Source: Acidimicrobiales bacterium (GTDB taxonomy: Bacteria > Actinomycetota > Acidimicrobiia > Acidimicrobiales > RAAP-2). Taken from it: a DNA stretch of 64,000 nt. Positions 45,679-54,789 of the stretch are shown here, in pieces (positions within the stretch are counted from its first letter, which is position 1; each line of letters starts with the position of its first letter). Made by a program: the position numbers and the translations under genes. The stretch covers positions 1-64,000 of the forward strand of contig JANXWA010000031.1 of NCBI GenBank assembly GCA_025351385.1, written 5' to 3'. Under the pieces are notes generated by a model. The model saw only the letters and a program-made list of their open reading frames with translations, was not told the DNA's origin and did no database searches.

Positions 45679-46855
45679 AGAGGGTGCGCAGAATCGCGGC
45701 GTCGCCCTGTCCGCCGCCGCCGCATAGGGCGACTGCCGCCACGCCGCCGCCACGACGGCGTAGTTCGAGCAGCGCGGTGAGGGCGAGACGAGTGCCCGAC
45801 ATGCCCACGGGATGGCCGAGGGCGATGGCGCCACCGTTGACGTTGACCTTGGCCTCGTCGATGCCGAGGTCGTCGGACGACGCGAGCCCCACTGCGGCGA
45901 AGGCCTCGTTGATCTCGATGAGGTCGAGGCCCTTCACGTCGAGTCCGGCCTTCTTCGCGGCCTGGAGGATTGCGTTCGCCGGCTGGGCGAGCAGTGACGC
46001 GTCGGGCCCGGCCACCTGTCCGTAGCTGACGAGCTCACCAATCGGCGTCAGACCCAGCTGGGCGGCACGCTCGGCGGACATCACCAGCAGCGCGGCGCCG
46101 CCGTCGGATATCTGCGAGGCGTTGCCGGCGGTGATCGTGCCGTCCTTCTCGAAGGCGCCGCGCAACTGGCCAAGCGATTCGACCGTGGTCTCGACGCGCA
46201 CTCCCTCGTCGGTCGCGGCCATTAGGGGATCTCCTTTGCGCTGGGGCACCGCGACGGGCACGATCTCCTCGGCGAACTTGCCCGAGGCGATCGCCGCGCC
46301 GGCCAGCTGGTGGCTGCGCGCGGAGAACTCGTCCTGGCGGGCTCGGCTGATCCGCCCGGCGTTGTACCGCTCGGTGGCGAGCCCCATGGCGCATTGATCG
46401 AAGGCGCACGTGAGACCGTCGAACATCATTGAGTCGACCACCTTCTGGTCGCCGAGCCGATAGCCCGCCCGCGCGCCGGGCAGCAGGTACGGCGCGTTGG
46501 TCATCGACTCCATGCCGCCGGCGACGATGACGTCGGCCTCGCCGGCGCGAATCATGAGGTCCGCCAGGTAGAGCGTCTGAAGTCCGGAGAGGCAGACCTT
46601 GTTGATCGTGGTGGCGTGGACGGTCATCGGGATGCCGCCCTTCACCGCCGCCTGGCGGGCGGTGATCTGTCCCTGGCCGGCCTGGATCACCTGGCCCATC
46701 AAGACGAGGTCGATCGTCGCGGGGTCGATTCCTGCATCGTCCAGGACGCCCTTGATCGCGGCACCTCCGAGCTCTTGAGCGCTCAACGATGCGAAGGCTC
46801 CTGAGAGCTTCCCTATTGCGGTGCGTTTCCCAGAAACGATGACACTGCGCGACAT
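45677..46855 (-). CDS. Acetyl-CoA C-acetyltransferase (thiolase)
   Basis: A 392-residue thiolase. The nucleophile is C88 (NKVCLSGLQ), catalytic His in [11 protein letters not shown] and the second Cys in [10 protein letters not shown]. It condenses two acetyl-CoA or cleaves acetoacetyl-CoA, and would supply acetoacetyl-CoA to the 3-hydroxybutyryl-CoA dehydrogenase and crotonyl-CoA carboxylase/reductase encoded in the same window. The ATG at 46855 has a GGAGGAG site. Its stop was probably shared with the SDR gene before the MITE inserted. Confidence 0.92.
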   Translation of the reverse strand: MSRSVIVSGKRTAIGKLSGAFASLSAQELGGAAIKGVLDDAGIDPATIDLVLMGQVIQAGQGQITARQAAVKGGIPMTVHATTINKVCLSGLQTLYLADLMIRAGEADVIVAGGMESMTNAPYLLPGARAGYRLGDQKVVDSMMFDGLTCAFDQCAMGLATERYNAGRISRARQDEFSARSHQLAGAAIASGKFAEEIVPVAVPQRKGDPLMAATDEGVRVETTVESLGQLRGAFEKDGTITAGNASQISDGGAALLVMSAERAAQLGLTPIGELVSYGQVAGPDASLLAQPANAILQAAKKAGLDVKGLDLIEINEAFAAVGLASSDDLGIDEAKVNVNGGAIALGHPVGMSGTRLALTALLELRRRGGGVAAVALCGGGGQGDAAILRTL

Positions 46856-46974
46856 GTGGTCTCCTCCGCTCAACTTCCACTGACCAAGGACACGATAGAC
46901 GGTGCCTCACCGTCCTTCGTGGGCCCCGACACCGACGCAGAGCTTCGCGCGACGTCCTACGTCGGCCGGGTGGC

Positions 46975-48360
46975 TCAGCGCGCGCGGGCCGACGCCAATG
47001 ATGCCGGTTGGTTGGTCGGCAGGACGGCCTCGACGTGGGTTCCTTCCCCGACGTGCGAGACCACCTGCAGCGTGCCGCCGAGCATCTTCGCACGCTCGTG
47101 CATGCCGACCAGGCCCAGGGACACCGATTCGACGCCCGCGGGACGTGCGGTGCTGGGATCGAAGCCCCTTCCGTCGTCGTAGATGTCGAGGTTGAGTGAC
47201 TGGGGCTCGAACTCGACCGTCACTTGTAGATGATGGGGTTCGCCGTGACGCACGGCGTTGCGAAGGGACTCCTGGACGATGCGAAAGGCGCCCAGCTCAA
47301 CGTCGGGAGCCAGTCGACACGCCGGCCCGATCACGGTCAACTGGATCGATACGCCGTCGTCGTCCTCGATGTCCGCCACGAGGCTCGAGAGCGCCGCGAC
47401 GAGGCCCAGTTGGTCGAGGGCCGGCGGTCTCAGGTCACGCGCCAGCGTGCGCAGGCGCGCCGCCGCTTCGACGGCCTGGTTGCGAGCCTCGCCCAGGCCG
47501 TCCACGACGTCGTTCGGGACCCCGTGGGTCGTGGACAGCACATCCAGACGGCGGGCGAGGTGCAAGAAGAGCTGCAGGGGCTCGTCATGGAGCTCGCGCG
47601 CCAACTGACGGCGTTGGTCCTCTTCGACCTGCATGACGTGCTGGGCGAAGTGCCGGGTGCGGCGCTCCTCGCTCCGCTCCTCGGTAACGTCCTCGAAGTT
47701 GAGTTGCCGACGTTGGACGGTCGCCTCGTCGGGCATCGAGACGACGTCGATACGGTAGTCGTGGCCGTTGGCGAGCGTGAAGACCTTCCCCGTTAGTCGT
47801 TCGACGTCCGACGCATTGTCCAGCAGGGCCGACGCCGGCGTGCCGACGAGACTCGAGCCGAGTAGCGCGAGGGCGGCGGGATTGGCGTCCGTGATGAGCC
47901 CACCCTGATCCAGGACGAGGATCGGCGATCGGTTGGACTCGAAGAGGCGCCGATAGCCGACTTCGACAGCGAGCGTGAGCGCGGCGACCTCTTCGACGCG
48001 GACCTGGGTCTCACGTTCCGCCTCGATCCGTCGGCCGAAGACGAAGGCGCCCAGCAGAACGATGGCGAAGTTCATCAGGTCGTCCCCGACGTGTCCTTGG
48101 TCGTGGGGCAGTACGAGGTCGGGTAACCAGAGGAGCAGGGCCCAGAAGGTCGTCGCCATCGAACCAGCGTTGCCGTAGCGCATCGCCGCGTAGCCGATCG
48201 GGACGACGAGGAGCGCCACCGGCAGGCCAGTGGGGAACGCGTTGCTGAGGAAGGAGGACTGGAGGTCGATCAGGTAGTGGATGCTCACGATGAGCAGGAT
48301 CATCGCTTGGATGATCCAAAAGGCCGTCTCGCGCACCGGCGGATGGAGCATTCGATCCAT
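46975..48360 (-). CDS. NarL-type sensor histidine kinase (HisKA_3)
   Basis: A 461-residue kinase with four or five N-terminal membrane helices (residues 10-115), a PAS domain (about 135-230), a HisKA_3 dimerisation helix with His in QLARELHDEPLQLF and a HATPase domain (DDGRGFDP N/G boxes). It is transcribed just after the response regulator gene (11 nt), forming a pair. The signal is unknown; the membrane part resembles neither a heme nor an Fe-S sensor. It could control the adjacent redox genes. Confidence 0.9.
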   Translation of the reverse strand: MDRMLHPPVRETAFWIIQAMILLIVSIHYLIDLQSSFLSNAFPTGLPVALLVVPIGYAAMRYGNAGSMATTFWALLLWLPDLVLPHDQGHVGDDLMNFAIVLLGAFVFGRRIEAERETQVRVEEVAALTLAVEVGYRRLFESNRSPILVLDQGGLITDANPAALALLGSSLVGTPASALLDNASDVERLTGKVFTLANGHDYRIDVVSMPDEATVQRRQLNFEDVTEERSEERRTRHFAQHVMQVEEDQRRQLARELHDEPLQLFLHLARRLDVLSTTHGVPNDVVDGLGEARNQAVEAAARLRTLARDLRPPALDQLGLVAALSSLVADIEDDDGVSIQLTVIGPACRLAPDVELGAFRIVQESLRNAVRHGEPHHLQVTVEFEPQSLNLDIYDDGRGFDPSTARPAGVESVSLGLVGMHERAKMLGGTLQVVSHVGEGTHVEAVLPTNQPASLASARAR

Positions 48361-48371
48361 GAGAAACGTCC

Positions 48372-49127
48372 CTAGCTTCCGTCGTTGGGGTTGTCGTGAT
48401 TCGGAGCGCTCACGAGCCGGTGGCTCAGGGCGTGGGTTACCGCTTCGGTACGCGACGTCACGCCAAGCTTGTTCAACACGTTGGACACGTAGCCCTCTAC
48501 CGTGCGGATGCCCAACTCGAGTTGTGCGGCGATCTGCTTGTTCGACTTGCCCTGGGCCAGCAGCACGAGCACGTCGGTCTCCCTCGGTGTCAGTGTGCCA
48601 ATCGTCTCGGGTCCACTCTGGCGATGGCGCACGAGTCGCTTCGACACCTGGCGGTCGAGGACGAGGACTCCGTCCGAGACGGCCCGGACCGCGTCGACCA
48701 GCTCCTTGGCGCTCGCCGTCTTCAAGAGGTAGCCGCCGACGCCGATCTCCAGGGCTTCCGCGACGTAGGCGTACTCGTCGTAGGCGCTGAGGATGAGCAC
48801 GTGCACGTTGGGTTGGGAGGTCACGACGTCGCGCGCCAGCTCGAGTCCGCTCATGGTGGGCAGGTTGATGTCGACGAGGGCGACGTCAGGCTCCAGGTCG
48901 CGCAGCATCGGTAGAGCCTCCTCGGCCGATCCCGCGGTGCCGACCACCTCGATGCCGGGTTCTTGCTGGAGGAGTTGGCGGGTGCCTTCGCGCACCAACG
49001 CGTGGTCGTCGACGATGAGGATCCGGATCGTCCGGAGCGCCGTCGGGTCTGGCGGCGTCGTGAGCGGCCGCTCCGACGACTCGGTCGGCGACGTTTTGAG
49101 GGGCACTGGTCCGTCGGATTCACCCAT
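48372..49127 (-). CDS. LuxR/NarL-family response regulator
   Basis: A 251-residue regulator: receiver domain (LIVDDHALVREG acidic pair, phosphorylated Asp in ALVDINLP, switch Lys in LLKTASAKEL) and a C-terminal LuxR helix-turn-helix (LTPRETDVLVLLAQGKSNKQ). It has a 30-residue Ser/Thr/Pro-rich lead before the receiver. It is co-transcribed with the kinase and divergent from the polyferredoxin gene, whose upstream region holds an inverted repeat that may be its site. Confidence 0.92.
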   Translation of the reverse strand: MGESDGPVPLKTSPTESSERPLTTPPDPTALRTIRILIVDDHALVREGTRQLLQQEPGIEVVGTAGSAEEALPMLRDLEPDVALVDINLPTMSGLELARDVVTSQPNVHVLILSAYDEYAYVAEALEIGVGGYLLKTASAKELVDAVRAVSDGVLVLDRQVSKRLVRHRQSGPETIGTLTPRETDVLVLLAQGKSNKQIAAQLELGIRTVEGYVSNVLNKLGVTSRTEAVTHALSHRLVSAPNHDNPNDGS

Positions 49128-49327
49128 ACAACTCCTTGCCCGTTTTCATTCTAAGTATTGGACCACGGTACGTAGTGGGGGAATGCGGCGTCGCGCGGGG
49201 CGTCGGCCGGTCCTGATCTCTGATCGCGGACCCCGGTCCCGCGTCTTCTGGTCGGATCTGGCCTTCTAGGTCAGCAACGGCCACTTCGCACGTACGTCCT
49301 CGCTTTCTGATCCCAATCGTCCAGTAC

Positions 49328-49387
49328 TTGACAGATTGGGACATCAGTGATAGTACGTAAGTATACCAGTAGTTCTACGGTAATACT
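49328..49387 (+). promoter_or_regulatory. Possible promoter and operator before the polyferredoxin gene
   Basis: In an A/T-rich stretch of this intergenic region, TTGACA at 49328 is followed 17 nt later by a weak TAGTAC hexamer. An imperfect dyad at 49360-49387 (AGTATACC mirrored by GGTAATACT, inner GTAG/CTAC around TT) lies 34 nt before the start codon. The symmetry suits a dimeric regulator such as the neighbouring NarL-type protein or the Rrf2 protein; which binds, if any, is unknown. Confidence 0.4.
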
Positions 49388-49421
49388 CAAGTAATTCACT
49401 AAACATAAGTGGGGGGCACGA

Positions 49422-50999
49422 ATGGCAGTGAAAACGGAAGGCAAAGGCTCGCCCCGGGCGGACGCAACTCATCTGATCGACCCGATCGCCGTCGCCATAC
49501 GCACGCGTCGGCCTCAGGACCCAGCCGGCACCGGTCGCTTCATCCCGACGGACCCCTCGCCGGGATTGGACGTCGCGCGCAACCCCCGCGTCGCTCGTCT
49601 ACTGAGCAGCCGTCGACTCCAATTCTTCATGATCCTGCCCAACCAGATCATCTTCTGGTTGGTCATCGGCATCGGCCTGCTCGGTGCCGTCGATCCCGGG
49701 CTCAACTTCGCCACCGCCATTACCTGGTACCTGTGGTTCTGCCTGGTCTTCGTGATGATGGTCGTGATCGGCCGAGCCTGGTGCGCGATATGCCCCTTCG
49801 GTGGCTTTGGCGAGTGGGTCCAGCGCCACACCTTTTGGAACCGGACGACGTCGACTATCGGGCTCGGTTTGAAGATGCCCGAGAAGGTCGCGCAATACGG
49901 CTTCCTCCTCTCGGTCGGTACGTTCCTGTTGCTCACGTGGATCGAGGAGTACTTCAACATCGCCGGTCCGGGCAATCCGGCGTCGACCAGCTTCATGGTC
50001 CTTGGCATCGTCGCCAGCGCACTGGTCTTCTTCTTGGTGTTCGAGCGTCGGACCTTCTGTCGCTACCTGTGCCCGCTGTCAGCCCTGGTGGGCTCGGTCG
50101 GGGCCATGGGCTCGGTGGCGGGTTTTCGTACTCGTGACCGTAATGTCTGCTTGAGCTGTCAAACCAAGGAGTGCATGCGCGGCGGCGAGGACGCCTACGG
50201 CTGCGCGTGGTACACGTGGCCGGGCAGTTCGGACTCGAACCTCTCCTGCGGCCTATGCACGGAGTGCTACAAGGCCTGCCCCAACGACAACATCGGCCTG
50301 TTCATCCAGAAGCCGTTGACGTCGGTCGTCGCCCCCACGCGTCGTCGAGCCGACGTGGCGTGGTCGGTCGCGATCCTCTTCGGCCTGGTCGTCTACCAGC
50401 AACTGAACGCGCTGTCGCCGTTCGCGAGTCTCGACAGCTGGCTGAACGCCCACACCTACTTCCCCCAGTACCCGAACCCCCTGAACTACGTTGGCACGAT
50501 CGCGGGGGTGACCCTGCTGCTCGTCGCCGGCGCCAAGGCATTCCAGAAGACCTTCGCCTCACCGGACGCGGTAATCGTCGAGGGCGGCAGGAACTTCAAC
50601 GACCGCACGAGCAAGTTCCGGTTCTACTTCCTCCCTCTGATGTACGGCATCATCCCAGTGGTCGGTGCGGACTACTTCGCGCGTCAGCTGCCGAAGTTCT
50701 TCCTTCACGTGCCACGAGTCGTGACGGCGATCGGGCACCTCTTCGGTCACGGTACGACCACCTCGAAGCTCTACAACACGTCACTCATCTCCTCGAGCGC
50801 CGGCATCATCGCGGTCCAGGTCGCGGTGATGGTGATGGGCACGGCCGCGGCCATGTGGGCGAGTTGGAAGATTGCCGGCCGCGACCTGGCCCCGGCCAGC
50901 GTCAATCGCCGGGCCGTGCAGGTCGGTGCCGCGGGCTTCGCCTTCGTCTGCGGTGCGGCGACCGCCGTGCTGTACGTCCTGATGAACGCCGCGAGCTAG
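49422..50999 (+). CDS. Membrane polyferredoxin (NapH/CcoG/NosR-like 4Fe-4S protein)
   Basis: A 525-residue inner-membrane protein with about six helices and several Cys-x-x-Cys-Pro-type motifs: WCAICPFGGFGE, FCRYLCPLSALVG, a Cys-rich loop (CLSCQTKEC) and CGLCTECYKACPN. These coordinate at least two [4Fe-4S] clusters, as in NapH, CcoG and NosR C-terminal regions that pass electrons to periplasmic or membrane reductases. It is followed 9 nt later by the soluble fusion reductase, with which it probably forms one electron-transfer unit. The final acceptor is unknown. Confidence 0.85.
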   Translation: MAVKTEGKGSPRADATHLIDPIAVAIRTRRPQDPAGTGRFIPTDPSPGLDVARNPRVARLLSSRRLQFFMILPNQIIFWLVIGIGLLGAVDPGLNFATAITWYLWFCLVFVMMVVIGRAWCAICPFGGFGEWVQRHTFWNRTTSTIGLGLKMPEKVAQYGFLLSVGTFLLLTWIEEYFNIAGPGNPASTSFMVLGIVASALVFFLVFERRTFCRYLCPLSALVGSVGAMGSVAGFRTRDRNVCLSCQTKECMRGGEDAYGCAWYTWPGSSDSNLSCGLCTECYKACPNDNIGLFIQKPLTSVVAPTRRRADVAWSVAILFGLVVYQQLNALSPFASLDSWLNAHTYFPQYPNPLNYVGTIAGVTLLLVAGAKAFQKTFASPDAVIVEGGRNFNDRTSKFRFYFLPLMYGIIPVVGADYFARQLPKFFLHVPRVVTAIGHLFGHGTTTSKLYNTSLISSSAGIIAVQVAVMVMGTAAAMWASWKIAGRDLAPASVNRRAVQVGAAGFAFVCGAATAVLYVLMNAAS

Positions 51000-51008
51000 G
51001 AGACTGCC

Positions 51009-53273
51009 ATGACCTTGACAGAGTTGTTCGTCAATAACACGCCTCACGTGACCGTCTTCGTGGACCGCTGCGCGGGTTGCCAGGAGTGCGTCATCCGCTG
51101 TCCCTCCGGAGCACTGTCGATGGAGCCGACGACGTGGACCGTCCTCGCCGACGACAGCGCCTGCGTGGGGTGCCGCCAGTGCGTGCGGACGTGTCCCTTC
51201 AGCGCCATCAGCGTCGGGGGCCCGATGCTGGTCACTGAGCGCCACGATCCGCCGCTGCACCACCCGGTGGAGCTGCGTGGGAACGTCGACGAGACGAGGG
51301 TCGGTTTTGCGACCTGGGACGAGGCGATCGCCGAGGCGAGCCGGTGCCTGGAGTGTCCGGACCCGACGTGCGTGCGCGGCTGCCCGGCCCACAACAACAT
51401 TCCCCAGTTCATCGCCGCCGTTCGCGACCACGACCTCGCCACGGCCCACCGGATCCTGAGCCGGACCACGGTGATCCCCGACATCTGCTCGAGGGTCTGC
51501 AACCAGTCGGCGCAGTGCGAGGGTTCGTGCAGCTGGTCCCTGGCCGGGGGCGAGCCCGTGGCGATCGGTCGTCTCGAGCGCTTCATCGCGGATCAGGCTC
51601 CGGTGCCGGCGCCGAGTATGACGTCCGAGGCGTGGGTCGAGCACGCCGGTGGCGGCATGTCGGTCGGGATCATCGGTTCAGGTCCGGCGGGCATCGGCGC
51701 GGCGTGGGACCTGATCGAGTCGGGCGCGTCCGTCACGGTCTACGAGAAGGAGTCGACGCCCGGTGGCCTGTGCATGTGGGGTATGCCGGACTTCACACTG
51801 CCCGAGGCCGTCGCGACGAGGCCCTGGCAGCAGCTAACGGCGGCGGGCGTGGATCTGCGATGCGGCATCGTCATTCAACCCGAGGACGTCGACCGGTTGT
51901 TGGACGAGCACGACGCGGTCGTCGTCGCGCATGGGGCTGGCGTGGCGATCCGCCTCCCGGTACCCGGTGCGGACCTCGAGGGCGTCGTGGACGCGACCCA
52001 GTTCCTCCAAGGAGCCAAGGCCGCCCTTGAACCCGTAGGGAACGCTCAGGAGTTCCTCGGACGCCTCGGTCTGGCCCCGACGAACTCGACCGGGACGCCT
52101 TTCCGGGTCCTCGTACTCGGAGCGGGCAACACCGCGATGGACGTCGCGCGCATGGCGCGTCGGCTTGGATTGGACGCAATGTGCATTGACTGGCTCGACG
52201 AGCGCTTCGCACTCGCGCGACCCGACGAACTCGCCGAAGCCCGCCACGAGGGCGTGGAGGTCCGCTTCCAGCGGACGCTCACCACGCTGAAGGGCTTCGC
52301 CGGACGGGTTGATCTGGCCGAGTTGACGCACACGGTCCAGGAGGAGTCGGGGCGCCAGCCCAAGGTCCTGACCGGTCGCCACGACCGACTCAAGGTGAAC
52401 TTGGTGGTGATGGCCATGGGGTACCGAGTCGACCCGGCCTTCGCCGAGGTGCTTTCGCACGTGCCGATTCGCAAGAAGGCCACCGGCGTGTCCGATGGTC
52501 AATGGAGGGCAAGCGGCATCATGGCCAACGCCGCATCGGCCTACGCCAACCACTCTCCCGTTGGTGAGTTGGCCCTGGACCGCGAGGTCGGCCTCTGGGC
52601 GGCGGCGTTGCCCGTCGACGAGCGGTTGTGGGTCGTCGGCGACGCGTTGACTGGTCCGTCGACCGTGGTCGAGGCGATGGCGCAGGGTCGTCGTGCGGCC
52701 AGGGCCATCCTCGACGCGCAGCCGTCGCGACCAGGTGGGGCCGAGCGTCGCCCAAGCGTCGCCAAGCGTGTCCTCGTCTGTCACGAGAGCGCCGGTGGCA
52801 CCACGGCGGCCACCGCCACGGCCATCGCCGGCCAACTCGCCGCGTTCGGTGCGCGGGTGACGACGCTGCCAATCGCCGAGGTCGGTGCTCGCGAACTTGC
52901 GGCGGCTGACGTCGTGGTCGTGGGCACCTGGGTCGAGGGGCTCGTCGTGGCTCGGGTCCACCCCGCCAAGGCCACGCGAAAGTGGCTTGAGGCGATGCCG
53001 CGACTCGGGTCTCGCCCGGTTGGCATCTTCTGCACCTACGGCGTCGATCCGAAGTCGACCTTGAGCGAGATGCGTTCGGCGATTGAGGCCAAGGGTGGCG
53101 TCATCGCGGGGGAGCGCGCGTTCGGGCCCAAGGATCGTGAAGGTGATGCGGGTCACCTGGGAACCGGTGATTTCGTGCGAGCGCTCGTGGCGCAGCTCGG
53201 ACTGGAGGCGAACGTCGCACCCTCGTCGGTACCTTGGCGCACCTTGGATTCGGTGCGAGTGGTCAGTCGCTAG
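51009..53273 (+). CDS. Ferredoxin / GltD-like NAD(P)H oxidoreductase / flavodoxin fusion
   Basis: A 754-residue three-part protein. Residues 18-65 form a 2[4Fe-4S] ferredoxin (C21, C24, C27, C31; C52, C55, C58, C62). Residues 95-570 form a GltD/NfnB-type flavoenzyme with its own Cys clusters (CLECPDPTC, CNQSAQCEGSC), FAD loop GSGPAG (223-228) and NAD(P) loop GAGNTA (371-376). Residues 586-740 form a flavodoxin-like FMN domain. No gltB partner is near, so it is not glutamate synthase. Electrons probably pass between NAD(P)H, Fe-S centres and flavin, on to or from the membrane polyferredoxin encoded just upstream. Confidence 0.85.
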   Translation: MTLTELFVNNTPHVTVFVDRCAGCQECVIRCPSGALSMEPTTWTVLADDSACVGCRQCVRTCPFSAISVGGPMLVTERHDPPLHHPVELRGNVDETRVGFATWDEAIAEASRCLECPDPTCVRGCPAHNNIPQFIAAVRDHDLATAHRILSRTTVIPDICSRVCNQSAQCEGSCSWSLAGGEPVAIGRLERFIADQAPVPAPSMTSEAWVEHAGGGMSVGIIGSGPAGIGAAWDLIESGASVTVYEKESTPGGLCMWGMPDFTLPEAVATRPWQQLTAAGVDLRCGIVIQPEDVDRLLDEHDAVVVAHGAGVAIRLPVPGADLEGVVDATQFLQGAKAALEPVGNAQEFLGRLGLAPTNSTGTPFRVLVLGAGNTAMDVARMARRLGLDAMCIDWLDERFALARPDELAEARHEGVEVRFQRTLTTLKGFAGRVDLAELTHTVQEESGRQPKVLTGRHDRLKVNLVVMAMGYRVDPAFAEVLSHVPIRKKATGVSDGQWRASGIMANAASAYANHSPVGELALDREVGLWAAALPVDERLWVVGDALTGPSTVVEAMAQGRRAARAILDAQPSRPGGAERRPSVAKRVLVCHESAGGTTAATATAIAGQLAAFGARVTTLPIAEVGARELAAADVVVVGTWVEGLVVARVHPAKATRKWLEAMPRLGSRPVGIFCTYGVDPKSTLSEMRSAIEAKGGVIAGERAFGPKDREGDAGHLGTGDFVRALVAQLGLEANVAPSSVPWRTLDSVRVVSR

Positions 53274-53285
53274 GCCGGCGCCCGC

Positions 53286-54206
53286 TCACGCCTCTTCGAG
53301 GGCGTGGGCGAGGCGACGCAGCAGCGAGCGAACGGTGGCGCGCGCTACCCGGGTTAGCACCACGTCATCCAGGGCTTGGCCGGCCCGGCCGAGCGGAGGT
53401 CGGTAACGGCCGTCCAGAGCGACCTCGGTCCGGTCGGGGTCGACCTCGACCAGGCGCAGCGTCCCAGTCAATCGAGGGAACAGCCCCGCTGGCCCGGTGG
53501 CCTCCCAGGTGATCGGGATGACCACCGCGCCCTCGCTCTTCACCGCTTCGCCCAAGTGCACGGCGACCGTCTTCGTCAGCCAACCGGACCCCCCCGGTCC
53601 AATCCGCATGAGCAGCTCCTCGCCGTCGTCGCGCGCGGCGTCGAGATGGGGGATCAACCAGGACCCTCCGGCCTGAAGGCGATCGACGATCGTCACGACA
53701 CCTTGTTCGACCTGCACCGAGTCCTTGATCTCCACCGTCTCGGCGTGGGCCCGCCGGTGACCGACCACGTGGTACTCGCCGGAGGTGATCGCCCGGTCGC
53801 GCTCTGCCAGGGTGGCCAAAGTCGTCGAGGCCAGTTCGGCCTTCATCGCGGCCGTGGCCGCCGTCCAGGTCTCGTGGAGCGGACAGACCGACTCCCATTT
53901 GCAGGGATCGTCGCCCAGGACGCAGGTGTCTGCGTCGAGCAGACCCTCGCCGGCCTCCACTACCTCGAGCAGTGTGATCTCCTCGGGCCGGCGGGCGAGC
54001 CGGTAGCCCCCGTTGGTGCCGAAGAAGGAGGTGGCGATGCCCGCCTGGACAAGGTCGCCCATGATCTGGGACACGAACGTCCGTGGAACCCCCATTTCGA
54101 GCGAGACCTGGCGGAGCTTCTTGGGCGTCTCCGCGCCGTAGCTGGACGCCAGGCAGATCGCCGAGCGTACGACGTAGTCGCCACGCTTCGAGAGCTTGAG
54201 CTTCAT
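53286..54206 (-). CDS. Rrf2-family regulator fused to an SRPBCC domain
   Basis: A 306-residue fusion. Residues 1-140 are an Rrf2 winged-helix regulator (IscR/NsrR group) with a candidate Fe-S triad C95, C102, C108. Residues 155-300 match the SRPBCC/START-like fold (TGTLRLVEVDPDRTEVALDGRY), a hydrophobic-ligand pocket. The regulator could thus respond to both an Fe-S/NO/redox signal and a small molecule. It converges on the redox fusion gene 12 nt away, and a spaced inverted repeat lies over its upstream region. The start codon is chosen from family homology. Confidence 0.82.
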   Translation of the reverse strand: MKLKLSKRGDYVVRSAICLASSYGAETPKKLRQVSLEMGVPRTFVSQIMGDLVQAGIATSFFGTNGGYRLARRPEEITLLEVVEAGEGLLDADTCVLGDDPCKWESVCPLHETWTAATAAMKAELASTTLATLAERDRAITSGEYHVVGHRRAHAETVEIKDSVQVEQGVVTIVDRLQAGGSWLIPHLDAARDDGEELLMRIGPGGSGWLTKTVAVHLGEAVKSEGAVVIPITWEATGPAGLFPRLTGTLRLVEVDPDRTEVALDGRYRPPLGRAGQALDDVVLTRVARATVRSLLRRLAHALEEA

Positions 54207-54221
54207 CTCGATAGAGTAGTT

Positions 54222-54286
54222 GCCCACCAGACGTGCAGCGCCGGGCCTCATCGTTGAGCGGCGAGACGTTGTTGTTCCTGGTGGGC
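54222..54286. promoter_or_regulatory. Spaced inverted repeat upstream of the Rrf2 gene
   Basis: GCCCACCAG (54222-54230) and CTGGTGGGC (54278-54286) are perfect 9-bp reverse complements, 56 bp apart centre to centre, just upstream of the regulator start. This spacing places them on the same helix face, so a looped or paired operator for autoregulation is possible. Evidence is positional only. Confidence 0.35.
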
Positions 54287-54315
54287 CCGTTCCCAGCCAA
54301 TATCCGCTAGTTCGG

Positions 54316-54516
54316 TCAGTTGACCCGGTGGCTATTGGACCGCGGTCCTAAGACCTCGTCGAGCACTCGGTCGAGGTCCGCCGACAACCGGTCGCCGAAT
54401 CTCGCCTCGCGCAGCGTGGACGTCGTGGCGAGGACCGCGATGACGAAGTATGCCGCGAGAACGACGAAGCAGGCCACCAGCACTAGCGCAAGGACGCCAC
54501 CCAACAATTCACCCAT
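54316..54516 (-). CDS. Small membrane protein (66 aa)
   Basis: A 66-residue frame starting at ATG 54516: a strong hydrophobic helix (about residues 5-30) then a charged C-terminal segment rich in Arg, Asp and Leu. It is the only part of a long antisense frame here that looks like a protein. No family recognised; the role is unknown. Lies between the Rrf2 gene and the ccr gene. Confidence 0.5.
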   Translation of the reverse strand: MGELLGGVLALVLVACFVVLAAYFVIAVLATTSTLREARFGDRLSADLDRVLDEVLGPRSNSHRVN

Positions 54517-54789
54517 GCCCACAGTCTGAGTCGTCCTCGGTGCGATGGGAACCCTGATATCACGGTGTCGACGAGCGAATTCTACGGTTGCCCCCGTAGG
54601 GCCGCGTAGTGGAGGCAATCCCGGTCCAGTCACGTCCACGGTCCAAGAGGACGACCGGTCGCGGCCGACGAAGGACCGCTTTCGAGACCGTTGACGTGAT
54701 GTCGTCCAGCGCAGTGCTGCGATGTTGACATGCCGGCATCTCGGATTCGCGTCAGCGTGCAAATGCGCGCGACCGCTAACCTCGCCCAG

